A DNA stretch of 64,000 bases. Origin: Chlamydia gallinacea 08-1274/3. GTDB lineage: Bacteria > Chlamydiota > Chlamydiia > Chlamydiales > Chlamydiaceae. The stretch spans positions 124,001 through 188,000 of the forward strand of contig NZ_CP015840.1 of the NCBI RefSeq assembly GCF_000471025.2, in the 5' to 3' direction. The notes under the pieces were generated by a model. The model was not told the DNA's origin and ran no database searches. It saw only the letters and a list, made by a program, of their open reading frames with translations. A program made the translations under genes and the position numbers. Shown one piece after another: positions 45,075 through 55,495 of the stretch (the stretch's first letter is position 1; the number at the start of each line of letters is the position of its first letter).

Positions 45075-46538
45075 TTATTCGTCTGGTTTTAAAACAATAA
45101 AGCGAATGACTTCTCCCTGAGACACCATAAGTAGGATATTTTCATTATGCTGATCTTTTAACACAGTGCTTAGTTCCTCTACAGAAAATACTTTCTGTCT
45201 ATTTACAGCAAGAATGATTTGCCCTGGAGCAATCCCTGCAGAGCTTGCTGGCGACCCAGCTTCTACAGCTACAATCAGAACACCCTTCGTATCGGGAGAG
45301 ATCCCTAATTTCTTTGCTGTTTCCGCATTTAAATTTTGTACACGAATGCCTAGTCGTTGTAACGAGGCCACTCCATCTTCTTGAGGAGCTTGAGAAATCA
45401 CTACAGGAATTTCAATAATCCTTCCTTCACGTACAACCTTAAGCAAAACACGAGTATCTGGATCTGTGAGAGAAATAGCATTACGGAAAGCACTAAGAGA
45501 TTCAACCTCTTTACCATTATAAGCGATGATTACATCCTCTTGTTTCAATCCTGCTTTATAAGCAGGAGAACCTTTAACTACATCCGTAACTAAAGCTCCA
45601 TAAACTTTCTCTAACTTATAACAAGCTGCTAACTCTGCATCTATAGGTTGAAGGGTAACACCTAAAAAGCCTCGAATTACCTGACCATCACTAATTAACT
45701 GATCAATTATTCTCTTAGCCATTACGCTAGGAATAGCGAAACCAATGCCTATGTAACCACCACTACCACTTACAATAGCTGTATTGACTCCTATAACCTT
45801 TCCATCAATGTTTAGGAGAGGTCCTCCTGAATTTCCTGGATTAATTGCAGCGTCTGTCTGAATAAAATCTTCAAAATCAGCAATATGCAACTGATTTCTC
45901 CCCTTAGCGCTAATCACACCCACTGTCACCGTAGCCTGCAATCCAAAAGGGTTACCAATAGCAATGGCCCAATCACCTACCTTCAAATCATCAGAATTCC
46001 CGAAATTTAAGTAGGGAAGATTTTTTGCATTAATTTTAATCACAGCTAAATCTGTTTTAGGATCGAGTCCTACAACTTTAGCAGAATACTTTTGACCATT
46101 GTGTAGAGTAACATGAATTTTCCCTGTATCTTCAACCACATGGTTATTCGTTACTACATACCCATCTGAAGATACAATAAAACCCGTTCCTCGCACGGCT
46201 TCTTTAGATATAGGGCGTTCTTTTTGCGAAGGCAAACCAAAAAATCGATTAAAAAATTCGTCATTAAAATAATCAAAAGGATTGTCATAAGGTCCCTTGC
46301 GCCCAGGAGTAGGCTGTACAGAACGACTACTTTTGGGAAAACTTTCAATATACACAACTCCTGGAGTTGCTTGTTCAGCAACTCTAGAAAATCCTCCAGA
46401 AATCTCTTTTAAAAGCATTTCTTGAGGCACTTCAGATACACGGCTATCCTTTTTCCCAGCAGCAAATCCTAGAGGAGAAGGAGAAATACTTAAACAACTT
46501 ATTACAGCTAATACTATATATAATGGCTTCTTTATCAT
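45075..46538 (-). CDS. htrA: Periplasmic serine protease/chaperone HtrA (DegP-like)
   Basis: Heat-shock protease and chaperone of the periplasm; 487 residues. Signal peptide about 1-26 (ISPSPLGFAAG). Catalytic triad His133 (TNNHVVED), Asp163 (DPKTDLAVI) and Ser237 (NPGNSGGPLL). Two PDZ domains follow (about 285-375 with GFLGVTLQPI, and 395-480 with GIRVQNLNAETAKKLGIS). CT823 position. The 283-bp gap to sucD shows only AT-rich sequence. A stem-loop lies just after the stop. Confidence 0.97.
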   Translation of the reverse strand: MIKKPLYIVLAVISCLSISPSPLGFAAGKKDSRVSEVPQEMLLKEISGGFSRVAEQATPGVVYIESFPKSSRSVQPTPGRKGPYDNPFDYFNDEFFNRFFGLPSQKERPISKEAVRGTGFIVSSDGYVVTNNHVVEDTGKIHVTLHNGQKYSAKVVGLDPKTDLAVIKINAKNLPYLNFGNSDDLKVGDWAIAIGNPFGLQATVTVGVISAKGRNQLHIADFEDFIQTDAAINPGNSGGPLLNIDGKVIGVNTAIVSGSGGYIGIGFAIPSVMAKRIIDQLISDGQVIRGFLGVTLQPIDAELAACYKLEKVYGALVTDVVKGSPAYKAGLKQEDVIIAYNGKEVESLSAFRNAISLTDPDTRVLLKVVREGRIIEIPVVISQAPQEDGVASLQRLGIRVQNLNAETAKKLGISPDTKGVLIVAVEAGSPASSAGIAPGQIILAVNRQKVFSVEELSTVLKDQHNENILLMVSQGEVIRFIVLKPDE

Positions 46539-46821
46539 ACTTTTCTTCCCTACCTACGATAAGCTCCTGACTACTTGTACAACCATGGAACCTTCACGTG
46601 TACGAGATCTGAATTCTTTGCATTCAGAGAGTTTCAAATTCAAATCTACTATTTTATAAACTTTTTTAGAACAATGATGAAAAGTAAATTATATTGCAGG
46701 CAGAGATTACTACAATGATTTTTCTCTTAAAAATTTGAAAATAACAGCAGCTATTTTCTCACAACCATGCTAATAAAATCCTCTAAATGCGAATAATTTA
46801 CACTGACAAGTCTAGAATCTA

Positions 46822-47709
46822 TCAACTACAATTATGAGAGGAACGCAAAACTTCTTCTACTGTCTCTCCAATACAAGCTGGGGATTCTACTACTGTAACC
46901 CCAGCACTCCTTAATGCTTGTTTTTTGCTTCGTGCATCACCACGATTTCCAGAAATAATAGCTCCCGCATGTCCCATACGCTTTCCTTTAGGAGCTGTTT
47001 CTCCTGCAATGAAAGCGACAACAGGCTTGGTGCAATGCTTTTGAATCCATTCTGCAGCTTCTTCCTCGGCACTTCCTCCAATTTCCCCAATCATCAAAAT
47101 AAGATCTGTTTGAGGATCATGTTGAAACTCCTCAAGAACATCAATAAATGACGTTCCATTCAAAGGATCCCCACCTATTCCTAAGCATAGGCTTTGCCCT
47201 ATACTCCTTTGAGTGAGTTGCCAAACTGCCTCATAAGTTAAAGTCCCCGATCTTGAAACAACTCCCACATTTCCTGGAAGATGGATATACCCGGGCATAA
47301 TACCAATTTTATAGGCGCCAGGTTTAATAATACCTGGGCAATTCGGCCCAATAAGTCTTGATGAACTCCTACGCATGACATTACTTACTTCAAGCATATC
47401 TTTAACAGGAATCCCTTCCGTAATACATACAATAAGAGGAATTTTCGCTTCCTCAGCTTCAAGAATCGCTTCTGCAGCATAGGCAGGAGGAACAAAGATG
47501 AGAGTTGCCTGACAATTAGTTGCTCGTTTTGCCTCCAAAACAGAATCATAAATTGGTAGATTCAAATGCACAGTTCCTCCCTTCCCGGGAGTGACTCCAC
47601 CAACAAAATTTGATCCATAAGCTAAGCATTGTTCGGTATGAAAAGAACCAGCTTTTCCTGTAATACCTTGAGTAATTATAGGGACATTTTTACTTAACGA
47701 ACAAAACAT
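46822..47709 (-). CDS. sucD: Succinyl-CoA synthetase alpha subunit
   Basis: Makes ATP or GTP from succinyl-CoA, with a phosphohistidine intermediate. The 295 residues carry the CoA-binding N-terminus ([19 protein letters not shown]), [16 protein letters not shown], and [20 protein letters not shown], which holds the phosphorylated histidine. It begins 8 bp after sucC. Together they give substrate-level phosphorylation in the partial chlamydial TCA cycle. Confidence 0.97.
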   Translation of the reverse strand: MFCSLSKNVPIITQGITGKAGSFHTEQCLAYGSNFVGGVTPGKGGTVHLNLPIYDSVLEAKRATNCQATLIFVPPAYAAEAILEAEEAKIPLIVCITEGIPVKDMLEVSNVMRRSSSRLIGPNCPGIIKPGAYKIGIMPGYIHLPGNVGVVSRSGTLTYEAVWQLTQRSIGQSLCLGIGGDPLNGTSFIDVLEEFQHDPQTDLILMIGEIGGSAEEEAAEWIQKHCTKPVVAFIAGETAPKGKRMGHAGAIISGNRGDARSKKQALRSAGVTVVESPACIGETVEEVLRSSHNCS

Positions 47710-47717
47710 AAAACTTC

Positions 47718-48884
47718 CTAAATGTATTTACTCAATGCTACGGCTAATTTTGCACCTTCATCCAGAGAATCCGTGAATTGGCAAGAAATCCCTGAGCGCC
47801 GTAGAATTTCTTTTCCTTGCTCCGAATTTGTTCCTTCTAAGCGTACAACTGTAGGCAAGCTATTTTCTCTTTCTTGCATCACAGCCACAAGCCCCGAGGC
47901 GATCTCAGAGCAATTCATAATTCCTCCAAAAATATTAATAAACAGGACTCTAACATTTTCATCTGATAGCACTAAAGAAATTGCTTTCTGAATTTGTTCT
48001 TCTGAAGCACTCCCTCCAATATCCAAGAAATTAGCAGCTGACCCTCCATGAATTTTCAGAATGTCTAATGTACTCATTGCCAACCCCGCACCATTAACCA
48101 AACAACCAACGTTCCCATCTAGAGAGATGTAAGAAAGGCCCATCTGTTTGGCAAGAACATCTCGAATATTTTCTTGAGAAGGATCATACAAGACTTCTAA
48201 TTTAGGATGACGGTATAAAGCATTGTCATCAATGGTCATTTTAGCGTCTAAAACAAAAAGATTTCCCTCTGTAGTTAGGACTAGAGGATTAATTTCTAAC
48301 AAAAAAGCATCGTTATCATAAAAACACTGGATTAACTTGTGAATTAACTGCGTCCCTTGTTTCCCTAGCTCTCCCTCCCAACGCATGAACTTAAGAATTC
48401 TTCGCATTTGATAATTATATATACGCGCATAAGGAGAGAGAAAAACAGTTAATAATTGCTCTGGAGATTTGATTGCAACCTCTTCAATATCAATTCCACC
48501 TGCTTTGGACAATATGATGGCTGGGCAACGATGTTTTCTATCTACATAGATAGCGATGTAATACTCAGTGGCAATATCAACTAAAGGTGTAATTAAAACT
48601 TTCTCTACGGGCAGAGCCTCCCCAGAAGTTTGATCGCTAACAAAACGCATCCCTAGCAATTGTCGAATAGCATCTTGAATTTCTGTCACAGAGCGGGCAA
48701 TCCGAACTCCTCCATTCTTTCCTCTTCCTCCCGCATGCACTTGTACCTTAACTACCCCAGAGCTTATACCCATTTCCTGAATAACGTCCTCACTCTCTGA
48801 AAGAGAAGATAGTACTCGGTAGGGAGGAGTAGGGATCTTGTAAGATACGAGTAAATCTTTAGCTTGATACTCATGAAGGTGCAT
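47718..48884 (-). CDS. sucC: Succinyl-CoA synthetase beta subunit
   Basis: Nucleotide-binding subunit, 388 residues. The N-terminal ATP-grasp domain starts [20 protein letters not shown] and includes [35 protein letters not shown] and [20 protein letters not shown] are conserved in the ligase part. The ATG at 48882 is divergent from ftsY with a 70-bp gap that must hold both promoters. Confidence 0.97.
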   Translation of the reverse strand: MHLHEYQAKDLLVSYKIPTPPYRVLSSLSESEDVIQEMGISSGVVKVQVHAGGRGKNGGVRIARSVTEIQDAIRQLLGMRFVSDQTSGEALPVEKVLITPLVDIATEYYIAIYVDRKHRCPAIILSKAGGIDIEEVAIKSPEQLLTVFLSPYARIYNYQMRRILKFMRWEGELGKQGTQLIHKLIQCFYDNDAFLLEINPLVLTTEGNLFVLDAKMTIDDNALYRHPKLEVLYDPSQENIRDVLAKQMGLSYISLDGNVGCLVNGAGLAMSTLDILKIHGGSAANFLDIGGSASEEQIQKAISLVLSDENVRVLFINIFGGIMNCSEIASGLVAVMQERENSLPTVVRLEGTNSEQGKEILRRSGISCQFTDSLDEGAKLAVALSKYI

Positions 48885-48954
48885 AAATAGTCCTTTAAAT
48901 TTTCCTTTTTATCTTGTATCATTCTTTTTACTTCAACTAACTTTGCTCTAATCA

Positions 48955-49812
48955 ATGTTTAAATTCTTTAGTAGCAAGATTCAGTCTTTATTTAAAAAAG
49001 CTCCCTCTAAGGACCTCTTAGAATTAACAGAAAGTTTATTCTATGAAGCAGACTTTGGTTCGGAACTCACCGAAGAGTTATGTTCTCGGATGCACAAGTG
49101 CCGCAAGCCTAGCGAAGAAACTCTCAAAGAGCAAGTGACTTCCCTTCTCAGAGACACATTAGAAAGTCTTCCTGTAGAGCAGAGTCCTGACCAATCTTTT
49201 CCTCGGGTATCTCTCATACTTGGTACCAATGGATCAGGGAAAACTACAACAGTGGCGAAACTGGCGCATTATTACCAATCTCGTTTAGAAAAGGTCATGA
49301 TCATTGCCACGGATACTTTTCGTGCTGCGGGGATGACGCAAATGCGCTACTGGGCAGAGAAATTGCATTGCGGTTTTGTTTCAGGGAAACCCGGAGGCGA
49401 TGCTGCAGCTATCGCTTATGACGGAATTACTTCTGCTCTTTCTCGAGGCTATGATCGTGTCCTTATTGATACTTCAGGCCGCCTCCATACACATACTCAT
49501 CTTCTTCATGAATTATCTAAACTTGTATCTGTATGCAATAAAGTACTTGCGGGTTCTCCCCACGAAAAATTTATGACTGTGGATGCGACTTTAGGAGGAA
49601 ATACTGTAGATCAAGTCCGCACTTTCCATGAGATGATTCCCCTATCAGGAATTATCCTTACTAAAGTTGATGGCTCCGCTAAGGGGGGAACGCTATTTCG
49701 TATTGCGAAACAACTAAAAATCCCCACTAAATTCGTTGGCTATGGCGAATCCATGGGGGACCTTGAAGAATTTCATCTTGAACGATTCTTAGAAAAACTA
49801 TTTCCTACTTAA
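48955..49812 (+). CDS. ftsY: Signal recognition particle receptor FtsY, short form
   Basis: SRP receptor GTPase that delivers ribosomes to the translocon. At 285 residues it has only the NG domain; the long acidic A domain of E. coli FtsY is absent. G motifs: LGTNGSGKTTTVAKLAHYY (P-loop), DTFRAAGMTQMRYWAE, DTSGRLHTHTHLL and LTKVDGSAKGGTLF. The basic N-terminus MFKFFSSKIQSLFKKAPSK could bind membranes directly. Convergent with the BI-1 family gene, 18-bp gap. Confidence 0.95.
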   Translation: MFKFFSSKIQSLFKKAPSKDLLELTESLFYEADFGSELTEELCSRMHKCRKPSEETLKEQVTSLLRDTLESLPVEQSPDQSFPRVSLILGTNGSGKTTTVAKLAHYYQSRLEKVMIIATDTFRAAGMTQMRYWAEKLHCGFVSGKPGGDAAAIAYDGITSALSRGYDRVLIDTSGRLHTHTHLLHELSKLVSVCNKVLAGSPHEKFMTVDATLGGNTVDQVRTFHEMIPLSGIILTKVDGSAKGGTLFRIAKQLKIPTKFVGYGESMGDLEEFHLERFLEKLFPT

Positions 49813-49830
49813 AATGATTGAAGAATCAGC

Positions 49831-50547
49831 TTAATTTCTTCTTCCTGAAGAAGAAAAAATTTGCAAAAGGTACCAAAATACCATAATTACATTACAATAC
49901 ATCTTTAATGCTAAGATCAAAGAAAGCTTATAGCTCAAATCTCCATCATTTCCTACAGTTTGGGAAACTTTGCGAATCGTTTGTGCATCCACTACTGTTA
50001 ATCCTACAAACATAAGTAGTCCTATGTAGCAGATGAATAAATAGAACACGGGCATATAAATAAACAGAGAAACTATAGCAAATATTCCTGATACTAGAAC
50101 GAACCCTACTAATCCTAAAGTTAAAATTTTACTTACTTGAGTTAAGTCTGTTTTTGTAAATGCTCCATAAGCAGCTGCTATACCAAAAATCAATCCTGCA
50201 GAGCCAAAAGCTGCCCATACGACATTTCCACCATAATGTAGGGCATATACGGGGACAAGGGTCCCAAAAAATAATCCTTCTAACACAGAATAAGTGACAA
50301 ATAACCCTGCAACTGCAGGAACAGAAAGCTTATGAATCTTAGCATTGATGTAGAATGATACACCTAAAGTCGCAAGACACCAAATCCACCAAAGGGAAAA
50401 TAAGCTCCGGTATAATCCAGAAAAATACAATCCCAACGCTACAAAAGTCGTTATTGCAAGGCCCGCAGTCATCCAACCATATACTCGAGATACAAATGTA
50501 CCCGACATACGGGATTCTTGTGCATAATCACGATCGTATAGTCCCAT
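49831..50547 (-). CDS. Bax inhibitor-1/YccA family membrane protein
   Basis: A 238-residue protein with seven membrane segments and the BI-1 pattern: [20 protein letters not shown] at the N-terminus, [17 protein letters not shown] and [15 protein letters not shown] near the end. Family members are calcium-leak channels or FtsH modulators (YccA in E. coli). CT819 position. The start is the ATG at 50545-50547 with a near-perfect AGGAGG five bases upstream; a GTG six codons further up is open but unneeded. Confidence 0.9.
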   Translation of the reverse strand: MGLYDRDYAQESRMSGTFVSRVYGWMTAGLAITTFVALGLYFSGLYRSLFSLWWIWCLATLGVSFYINAKIHKLSVPAVAGLFVTYSVLEGLFFGTLVPVYALHYGGNVVWAAFGSAGLIFGIAAAYGAFTKTDLTQVSKILTLGLVGFVLVSGIFAIVSLFIYMPVFYLFICYIGLLMFVGLTVVDAQTIRKVSQTVGNDGDLSYKLSLILALKMYCNVIMVFWYLLQIFSSSGRRN

Positions 50548-50583
50548 AGAACCTCCTATACTCACATAAATTAAAAACTTACT

Positions 50584-51777
50584 TTATTTATTAAATCCAT
50601 AGTAAAGACTACCAAAATTAATTACTATTACCAAAAACATTAATAATAAAACAATCTTCCCGCCAGGAACTAAATGCTTTCCTTTATAACTATGCTTACC
50701 ATAACGACCTTTCCATACCATCAACAAAGGGAAAAATCCAATAATCAAAGCTGCCCCCACGCCCCCTGCGTAATGTAAACATTTTAATACAATCTCGGGA
50801 TAACACATTGCCCAAGCCAGAGGGAGAATGATTGTTACACAGAATATAGAAAAATTATGTGTCTTTTTATTCCAACGCAAGGCATCGGCCAAAAAATCCA
50901 TTAATCCCAAAGCAACACCTAATAAAGAGGAAATTAAAGCAAAAAAACCGAAAAATTCCCCCGCAACATAAAATAAGGAACATTGTAGAGCATTTTTCAT
51001 CGCTTCTACAGCAGTATGTCCATGTGCATGAGAGTTAACTAAAAAATGTATAGGGACCACTCCTAAAACAAGACCTTCCCAAATGATATACAGAATTAAG
51101 GGTAGCAAACTCCCAATAAGGATCGATTTTTTAACATCAGCAACTTTCCTATCTAAATAATAATACAGAGAAGGGATAACGTTATGAAAACCAAAAGACA
51201 AAAACAATATAGGTAGATTATGTAGCGAATTTCTCCAGGAAGCATGTAAAAGGAATTCCGGTTGTAATTTGACAAAACCTAAAATGCAGAACACAGAAAA
51301 CGCAGCAACCAAACCAAAGACAAAAAAACGGTTACAATAATCTATAATTTGAGTTCCTAAAAGTAATGCAGGGCAAATAATGAGCGCAAATCCTAAAGGC
51401 GCTAAGTGGCGCACCCAAGTTGAAGAAAATCCCTGACATCCAAAAACCCGAAATAAAATGTTCCCTCCTTCACAAAAGTAAGCAATTAATAAGGAATAAA
51501 ATAAGAACAAATATACTAACCACAGGCAAATTTTACCTATATCTCCAAGAGTATATTGAGCCATAGATAACATATTAATTTGTTGCTTTTCCTTAAACCA
51601 GGTCATAATTTCCAATAAACAAAGCCCTGATAACACGGAAAACAACCAAGAAAGACCGTATAAAAAAACTGTTGGGAAAAATCCAGAACATGCTGTGAGT
51701 ACAGGCATAGCTAGTATACCAGCACCTATAGCTGTGCCAGCAATAATTAAAGAACCTCCTAAAATCTTACTAGACAT
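50584..51777 (-). CDS. tyrP: Aromatic amino acid permease (TyrP, HAAAP family)
   Basis: A 397-residue inner-membrane carrier with about 11 helices. The family start GGSLIIAGTAIGAGILAMPV is intact, and LSFGFHNVIPSLYYYLDRKV is the internal signature. It takes up tyrosine or tryptophan, which Chlamydia must obtain largely from the host. C. trachomatis has two tandem copies (CT817/CT818); only one is present here. The 65-bp gap to glmS suggests a common transcript with glmM-glmS. Confidence 0.92.
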   Translation of the reverse strand: MSSKILGGSLIIAGTAIGAGILAMPVLTACSGFFPTVFLYGLSWLFSVLSGLCLLEIMTWFKEKQQINMLSMAQYTLGDIGKICLWLVYLFLFYSLLIAYFCEGGNILFRVFGCQGFSSTWVRHLAPLGFALIICPALLLGTQIIDYCNRFFVFGLVAAFSVFCILGFVKLQPEFLLHASWRNSLHNLPILFLSFGFHNVIPSLYYYLDRKVADVKKSILIGSLLPLILYIIWEGLVLGVVPIHFLVNSHAHGHTAVEAMKNALQCSLFYVAGEFFGFFALISSLLGVALGLMDFLADALRWNKKTHNFSIFCVTIILPLAWAMCYPEIVLKCLHYAGGVGAALIIGFFPLLMVWKGRYGKHSYKGKHLVPGGKIVLLLMFLVIVINFGSLYYGFNK

Positions 51778-51842
51778 GAGAAACCTTTCTTCATCAATAT
51801 GTTTTAAAAATTACAAACTTGAGACGTGTTAATAAATTATCA

Positions 51843-53669
51843 CTATTCTACTGTTACAGATTTTGCAAGATTTCTGGGACAATCTATTTCATTTCCTTTT
51901 TGCAATGCCATAGTATATGCCATAATCTGCCCTGCCACAGTATAAAGAATAGGAGTAACAAGAGGATGGCCATCTGGAATATAGATTTGAGCATCAGAAA
52001 CAGCCGCTATATCCTGCTGTGTCTCTGAAGCCAAAGCAATAACATGCGCTCTCCTTGCTTTAACCTCCATGATACATCCCACCATTTTGTCATAAACAAT
52101 AGGATCACCACAAAAAGTAATTACCGGGGAACCTGTGCTAATTAAAGCAATAGGCCCGTGCTTCATTTCACCTGCAGGATAACAATTTGCTTCCACATAA
52201 GCTATTTCTTTCAATTTTAAAGCCGCTTCCATGCACACGGGATACATAAAACGGCGACCTAAAAATATAAAACGGTCCTCATGAGCATACTGACGCGCCC
52301 AGGAATGAAGATATTCATTGTTTAATAGACGACGACATAGCTCAGGAAGCTCCAAGATCCCTTTTCCATAAGCAAGATGCTCCTCTAACTTTAAAGCATC
52401 TTTATCACCAGCCAGTTTCAACCCAAACAAAATAAATAGAAGAAGCTGCGCAGTAAAAGCCTTTGTAGATGCCACACTTACTTCAATACCTGCTTCTAAA
52501 AATAAACAATAATCAACTCCCGTAGCAAGTGCGGATTCTTCTACATTACATATGCCTAATATACAAGAAACTTTCCTTCGACGAAATTCCTTTAAAGCAG
52601 CCAGAGTATCTGCAGTCTCTCCAGATTGACTAATCAAAATTGCCAGTGTATTTTCTCCTATGTACGCTTGGCGATAGCGAAACTCCGAAGCAACCTCTAT
52701 AGATACAGGGATTGAAACCAATGACTCAATAATATACTTAGCTAGCAAACCTGCATGATAAGAAGAACCACAGGCTACAATAGAAATTGCATTAAAACTT
52801 TTTAAAGAAAAACCCTCTAAAAACTGAGAACGTAAATGCCCCCGATCATCAAGATACTTGTTAATTAACTGCTCTAATACTTCGGGTTGCTCATAAATTT
52901 CCTTAAGCATATAGTAACTGTACCCTTGCTTATTCAAATCAACTTCCCGATAAGCTATCTGACGAATTTCCTTGTGTATACACTTTAATGCAAAACTATA
53001 TGTCTCTACTATTCCTGGTCGTAAAACAGCTAACTCTCCAGAAGCTAAAGATTGTACATCCTTCGTATATTTTAAGAATGCTCGTGCATCCGAAGCAATA
53101 AAACACTCTTCCTTCCCCAAGCCAATGAGAAGAGGACTATCTTGCGCAGCACAAAGCAAAACATCCGGATGATCTTTATGAATCAGGCCGCAAGCAAAAC
53201 TACCTTTCAGTTGGGAAAGGGTCCATGAAAAACTATGGAGAAGATCTTGCGTTCTTTGGTAACGAAACGCGAACAACTGAACAATAACTTCAGAATCCGT
53301 ATCCGAAGAAAAGAGAATTCCTTGATCAAGAAGTTGAGATTTTAACTCTTTAAAATTCTCAATAATTCCATTATGCACAAGAGCACAACTATTCCTAAAA
53401 TCTTTATGAGGATGAGCATTACTTACTGTGGGGACCCCATGAGTCGCCCAACGCGTGTGTCCTATAGCTAAAGAGGAAAAAATATTCGTACATTGTAAAC
53501 AATGTTTTAACTCATTTACACGCCCTAGAGTCTTCTTTATAAACAACTGTCTGTCATGAATAGTAGCCAGCCCTACGGAATCATAACCACGATATTCTAA
53601 CTTTTCCAGTCCTTCAATAACTAAGGGAACTGCCGACTTAGAACCTAGATATCCAAATATTCCGCACAT
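51843..53669 (-). CDS. glmS: Glutamine-fructose-6-phosphate aminotransferase
   Basis: Makes glucosamine-6-phosphate for peptidoglycan and lipid A. The 608 residues hold an N-terminal glutaminase domain with catalytic Cys2 (MCGIFGYLG) and HTRWATHG, then two SIS domains with ACGSSYHAG and SQSGETADTL; the C-terminus is CPRNLAKSVTVE as usual. No ribozyme-type leader was seen; the gene starts 12 bp after glmM. Confidence 0.97.
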   Translation of the reverse strand: MCGIFGYLGSKSAVPLVIEGLEKLEYRGYDSVGLATIHDRQLFIKKTLGRVNELKHCLQCTNIFSSLAIGHTRWATHGVPTVSNAHPHKDFRNSCALVHNGIIENFKELKSQLLDQGILFSSDTDSEVIVQLFAFRYQRTQDLLHSFSWTLSQLKGSFACGLIHKDHPDVLLCAAQDSPLLIGLGKEECFIASDARAFLKYTKDVQSLASGELAVLRPGIVETYSFALKCIHKEIRQIAYREVDLNKQGYSYYMLKEIYEQPEVLEQLINKYLDDRGHLRSQFLEGFSLKSFNAISIVACGSSYHAGLLAKYIIESLVSIPVSIEVASEFRYRQAYIGENTLAILISQSGETADTLAALKEFRRRKVSCILGICNVEESALATGVDYCLFLEAGIEVSVASTKAFTAQLLLFILFGLKLAGDKDALKLEEHLAYGKGILELPELCRRLLNNEYLHSWARQYAHEDRFIFLGRRFMYPVCMEAALKLKEIAYVEANCYPAGEMKHGPIALISTGSPVITFCGDPIVYDKMVGCIMEVKARRAHVIALASETQQDIAAVSDAQIYIPDGHPLVTPILYTVAGQIMAYTMALQKGNEIDCPRNLAKSVTVE

Positions 53670-53681
53670 AATATCTTAACC

Positions 53682-55058
53682 TTAATCTACAGCGCCCGCT
53701 CCAAGTTCAGAATCCACAATATCCGCTATTGTTTTCGCTAGGCAATCCACTTGATGTTTTTTCAATCCCTCCACCATAACCCTGCAAATATTTTCTGTTC
53801 CAGAATATCTTAATAAAACGCGTCCAGAATTCCCCAAAGTAGCCTGAACATCTCTTAAAGCTTCTTGCACCAAAGGCAGGGTATCTAAAGGTATTTTTTT
53901 TCTTACAAAAACATTAATTAATGCTTGGGGACTCTTAACAATAGGGGATGTTAAATCAGACAAGGTAGATTCACTTTCGATCATAATACGCAGCACCTGT
54001 AAAGCAGAAACAATACCATCTCCTGTAGTATTATAATCCAAAAAGATCATATGCCCACTCTGTTCTCCTCCTAAATTCGCTTCATTTTCCAACATCGCTT
54101 GTAAAACATGACGATCCCCTACAGAAGAAATTAAAGGAGAAATCCCCACACTTTCAAGATACTTTAATACGCCAAAATTGGTCATGACTGTTGCCACTAC
54201 ACAATTATGATTTAAAAGATCTTTATTTTTTAAATCATTAGCACAGATACCCAATATCATGTCTCCATCAACAATCTGTCCTTTTTCATTTACCATAATC
54301 ACGCGATCACCATCACCATCCAAAGCAATTCCGATATCTGCTTTGTGTTCGATTACAGCTTTTTGAATAACCGAAGGAAAAAGAGCTCCGCAATTATCAT
54401 TAATATTCGTTCCCGTAGGTTCGCACCCATAACAAATTACTTCTGCATCTAACTCCTCAAATACCGAGGGTGCTACTTTATAAGCAGCTCCATGAGCACA
54501 ATCCAGGACGATCTTTAAACCTTTTAGTGTACGCCCCTTAGGGAAAGTGGCTTTAGCAAATTCAATATAACGCCCCATGGCATCCACAACACGTTTATTC
54601 TTTCCTACAGCATAATCCTCTGGAAACTTACCAAAATCAGTATGTGCAACCATTTCTTCGATCCGACGTTCTATAGCATCACAAATTTTAAAACCTTCTG
54701 AAGAAAAAATTTTAATCCCATTGTCCCAGTAAGGATTATGTGAAGCAGAAATCATAATTCCAGCATCAGCGCGATACGCGCGCGTGATAAATGCAACTCC
54801 TGGAGTAGGAATTGGTCCTAAAACTAAAGTTTCAATTCCCATCGATGTTAGCCCAGCAACTAGGGCAGTTTCAAACATATAGCCAGACAAACGCGTGTCT
54901 TTACCTAAAACCACACGATGTTTCCCTGGCCGATTTTCCTGCAAAACACCTGCCACGGCTTTCCCAAGTAAAACAGAAATTTCCACAGTCATGGGCTCAT
55001 AATTTGCTCTCCCACGAATGCCATCAGTACCAAACAGTTGTTTTATTTCTTGCATCAT
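53682..55058 (-). CDS. glmM: Phosphoglucosamine mutase
   Basis: Converts GlcN-6-P to GlcN-1-P. The 458 residues start with FGTDGIRGRAN; the catalytic phosphoserine loop is GIMISASHNPYWDNGIKIF, the metal loop is ALDGDGDRVIMV, and the sugar loop is GGEQSGHMIF. It starts at either of two adjacent ATGs (55056-55058 or 55053-55055). Lies upstream of glmS, so both steps of GlcN-1-P supply are co-regulated. Confidence 0.97.
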   Translation of the reverse strand: MMQEIKQLFGTDGIRGRANYEPMTVEISVLLGKAVAGVLQENRPGKHRVVLGKDTRLSGYMFETALVAGLTSMGIETLVLGPIPTPGVAFITRAYRADAGIMISASHNPYWDNGIKIFSSEGFKICDAIERRIEEMVAHTDFGKFPEDYAVGKNKRVVDAMGRYIEFAKATFPKGRTLKGLKIVLDCAHGAAYKVAPSVFEELDAEVICYGCEPTGTNINDNCGALFPSVIQKAVIEHKADIGIALDGDGDRVIMVNEKGQIVDGDMILGICANDLKNKDLLNHNCVVATVMTNFGVLKYLESVGISPLISSVGDRHVLQAMLENEANLGGEQSGHMIFLDYNTTGDGIVSALQVLRIMIESESTLSDLTSPIVKSPQALINVFVRKKIPLDTLPLVQEALRDVQATLGNSGRVLLRYSGTENICRVMVEGLKKHQVDCLAKTIADIVDSELGAGAVD

Positions 55059-55392
55059 GATTTCCTTAAAGATGTTTTTGTTCGGGCACTCTTTTTCAGA
55101 CAGAATAAGAAGATAAACACATCTGATTACTATAAAGAAAAATAGTTCTTAATTTTCCATATGAAGTTCTAACATAAAACTCAAATTGTGATTAGAGAAA
55201 TCCTTACGCCCATCTTACCATAAACACACTGTAAATCCTCTTAAATGTGGGATATCTCTGGTTTCCTATCATGGAATCCCTTAAATTAAGCACGCAACTA
55301 CGCAAAATAAAAATGAAAATTCTTTCAATAAATGATAAGATACAACTCAACATAAGATATTAAAGAATGTCTTTTACCTAGGTATTTTCTAC

Positions 55393-55420
55393 TTGCAAAC
55401 TTTAAAAATTCTGCTATGGT
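55393..55420 (+). promoter_or_regulatory. Candidate promoter of pcnB-lpxB
   Basis: TTGCAA at 55393-55398, 16-bp spacer, and an extended -10 TGCTATGGT with TATGGT at 55415-55420. The leader to the pcnB ATG would be about 70 bases. The rest of the divergent gap 55059-55495 shows no supportable gene. Confidence 0.45.
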
Positions 55421-55495
55421 GAAATTCCCCTAGAAAAGAGCACTTAACTATAAACCCTTTTCTTCTAAGACTTTTGGACTCATACTTATAAGCAC

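Noticed and set aside
51778-51842. Second tyrP copy as in C. trachomatis
   Set aside because: Only 65 bp separate tyrP from glmS and no remnant is visible.
55271-55363. 30-codon frame upstream of pcnB
   Set aside because: Very short, low complexity, and overlaps no ribosome site.
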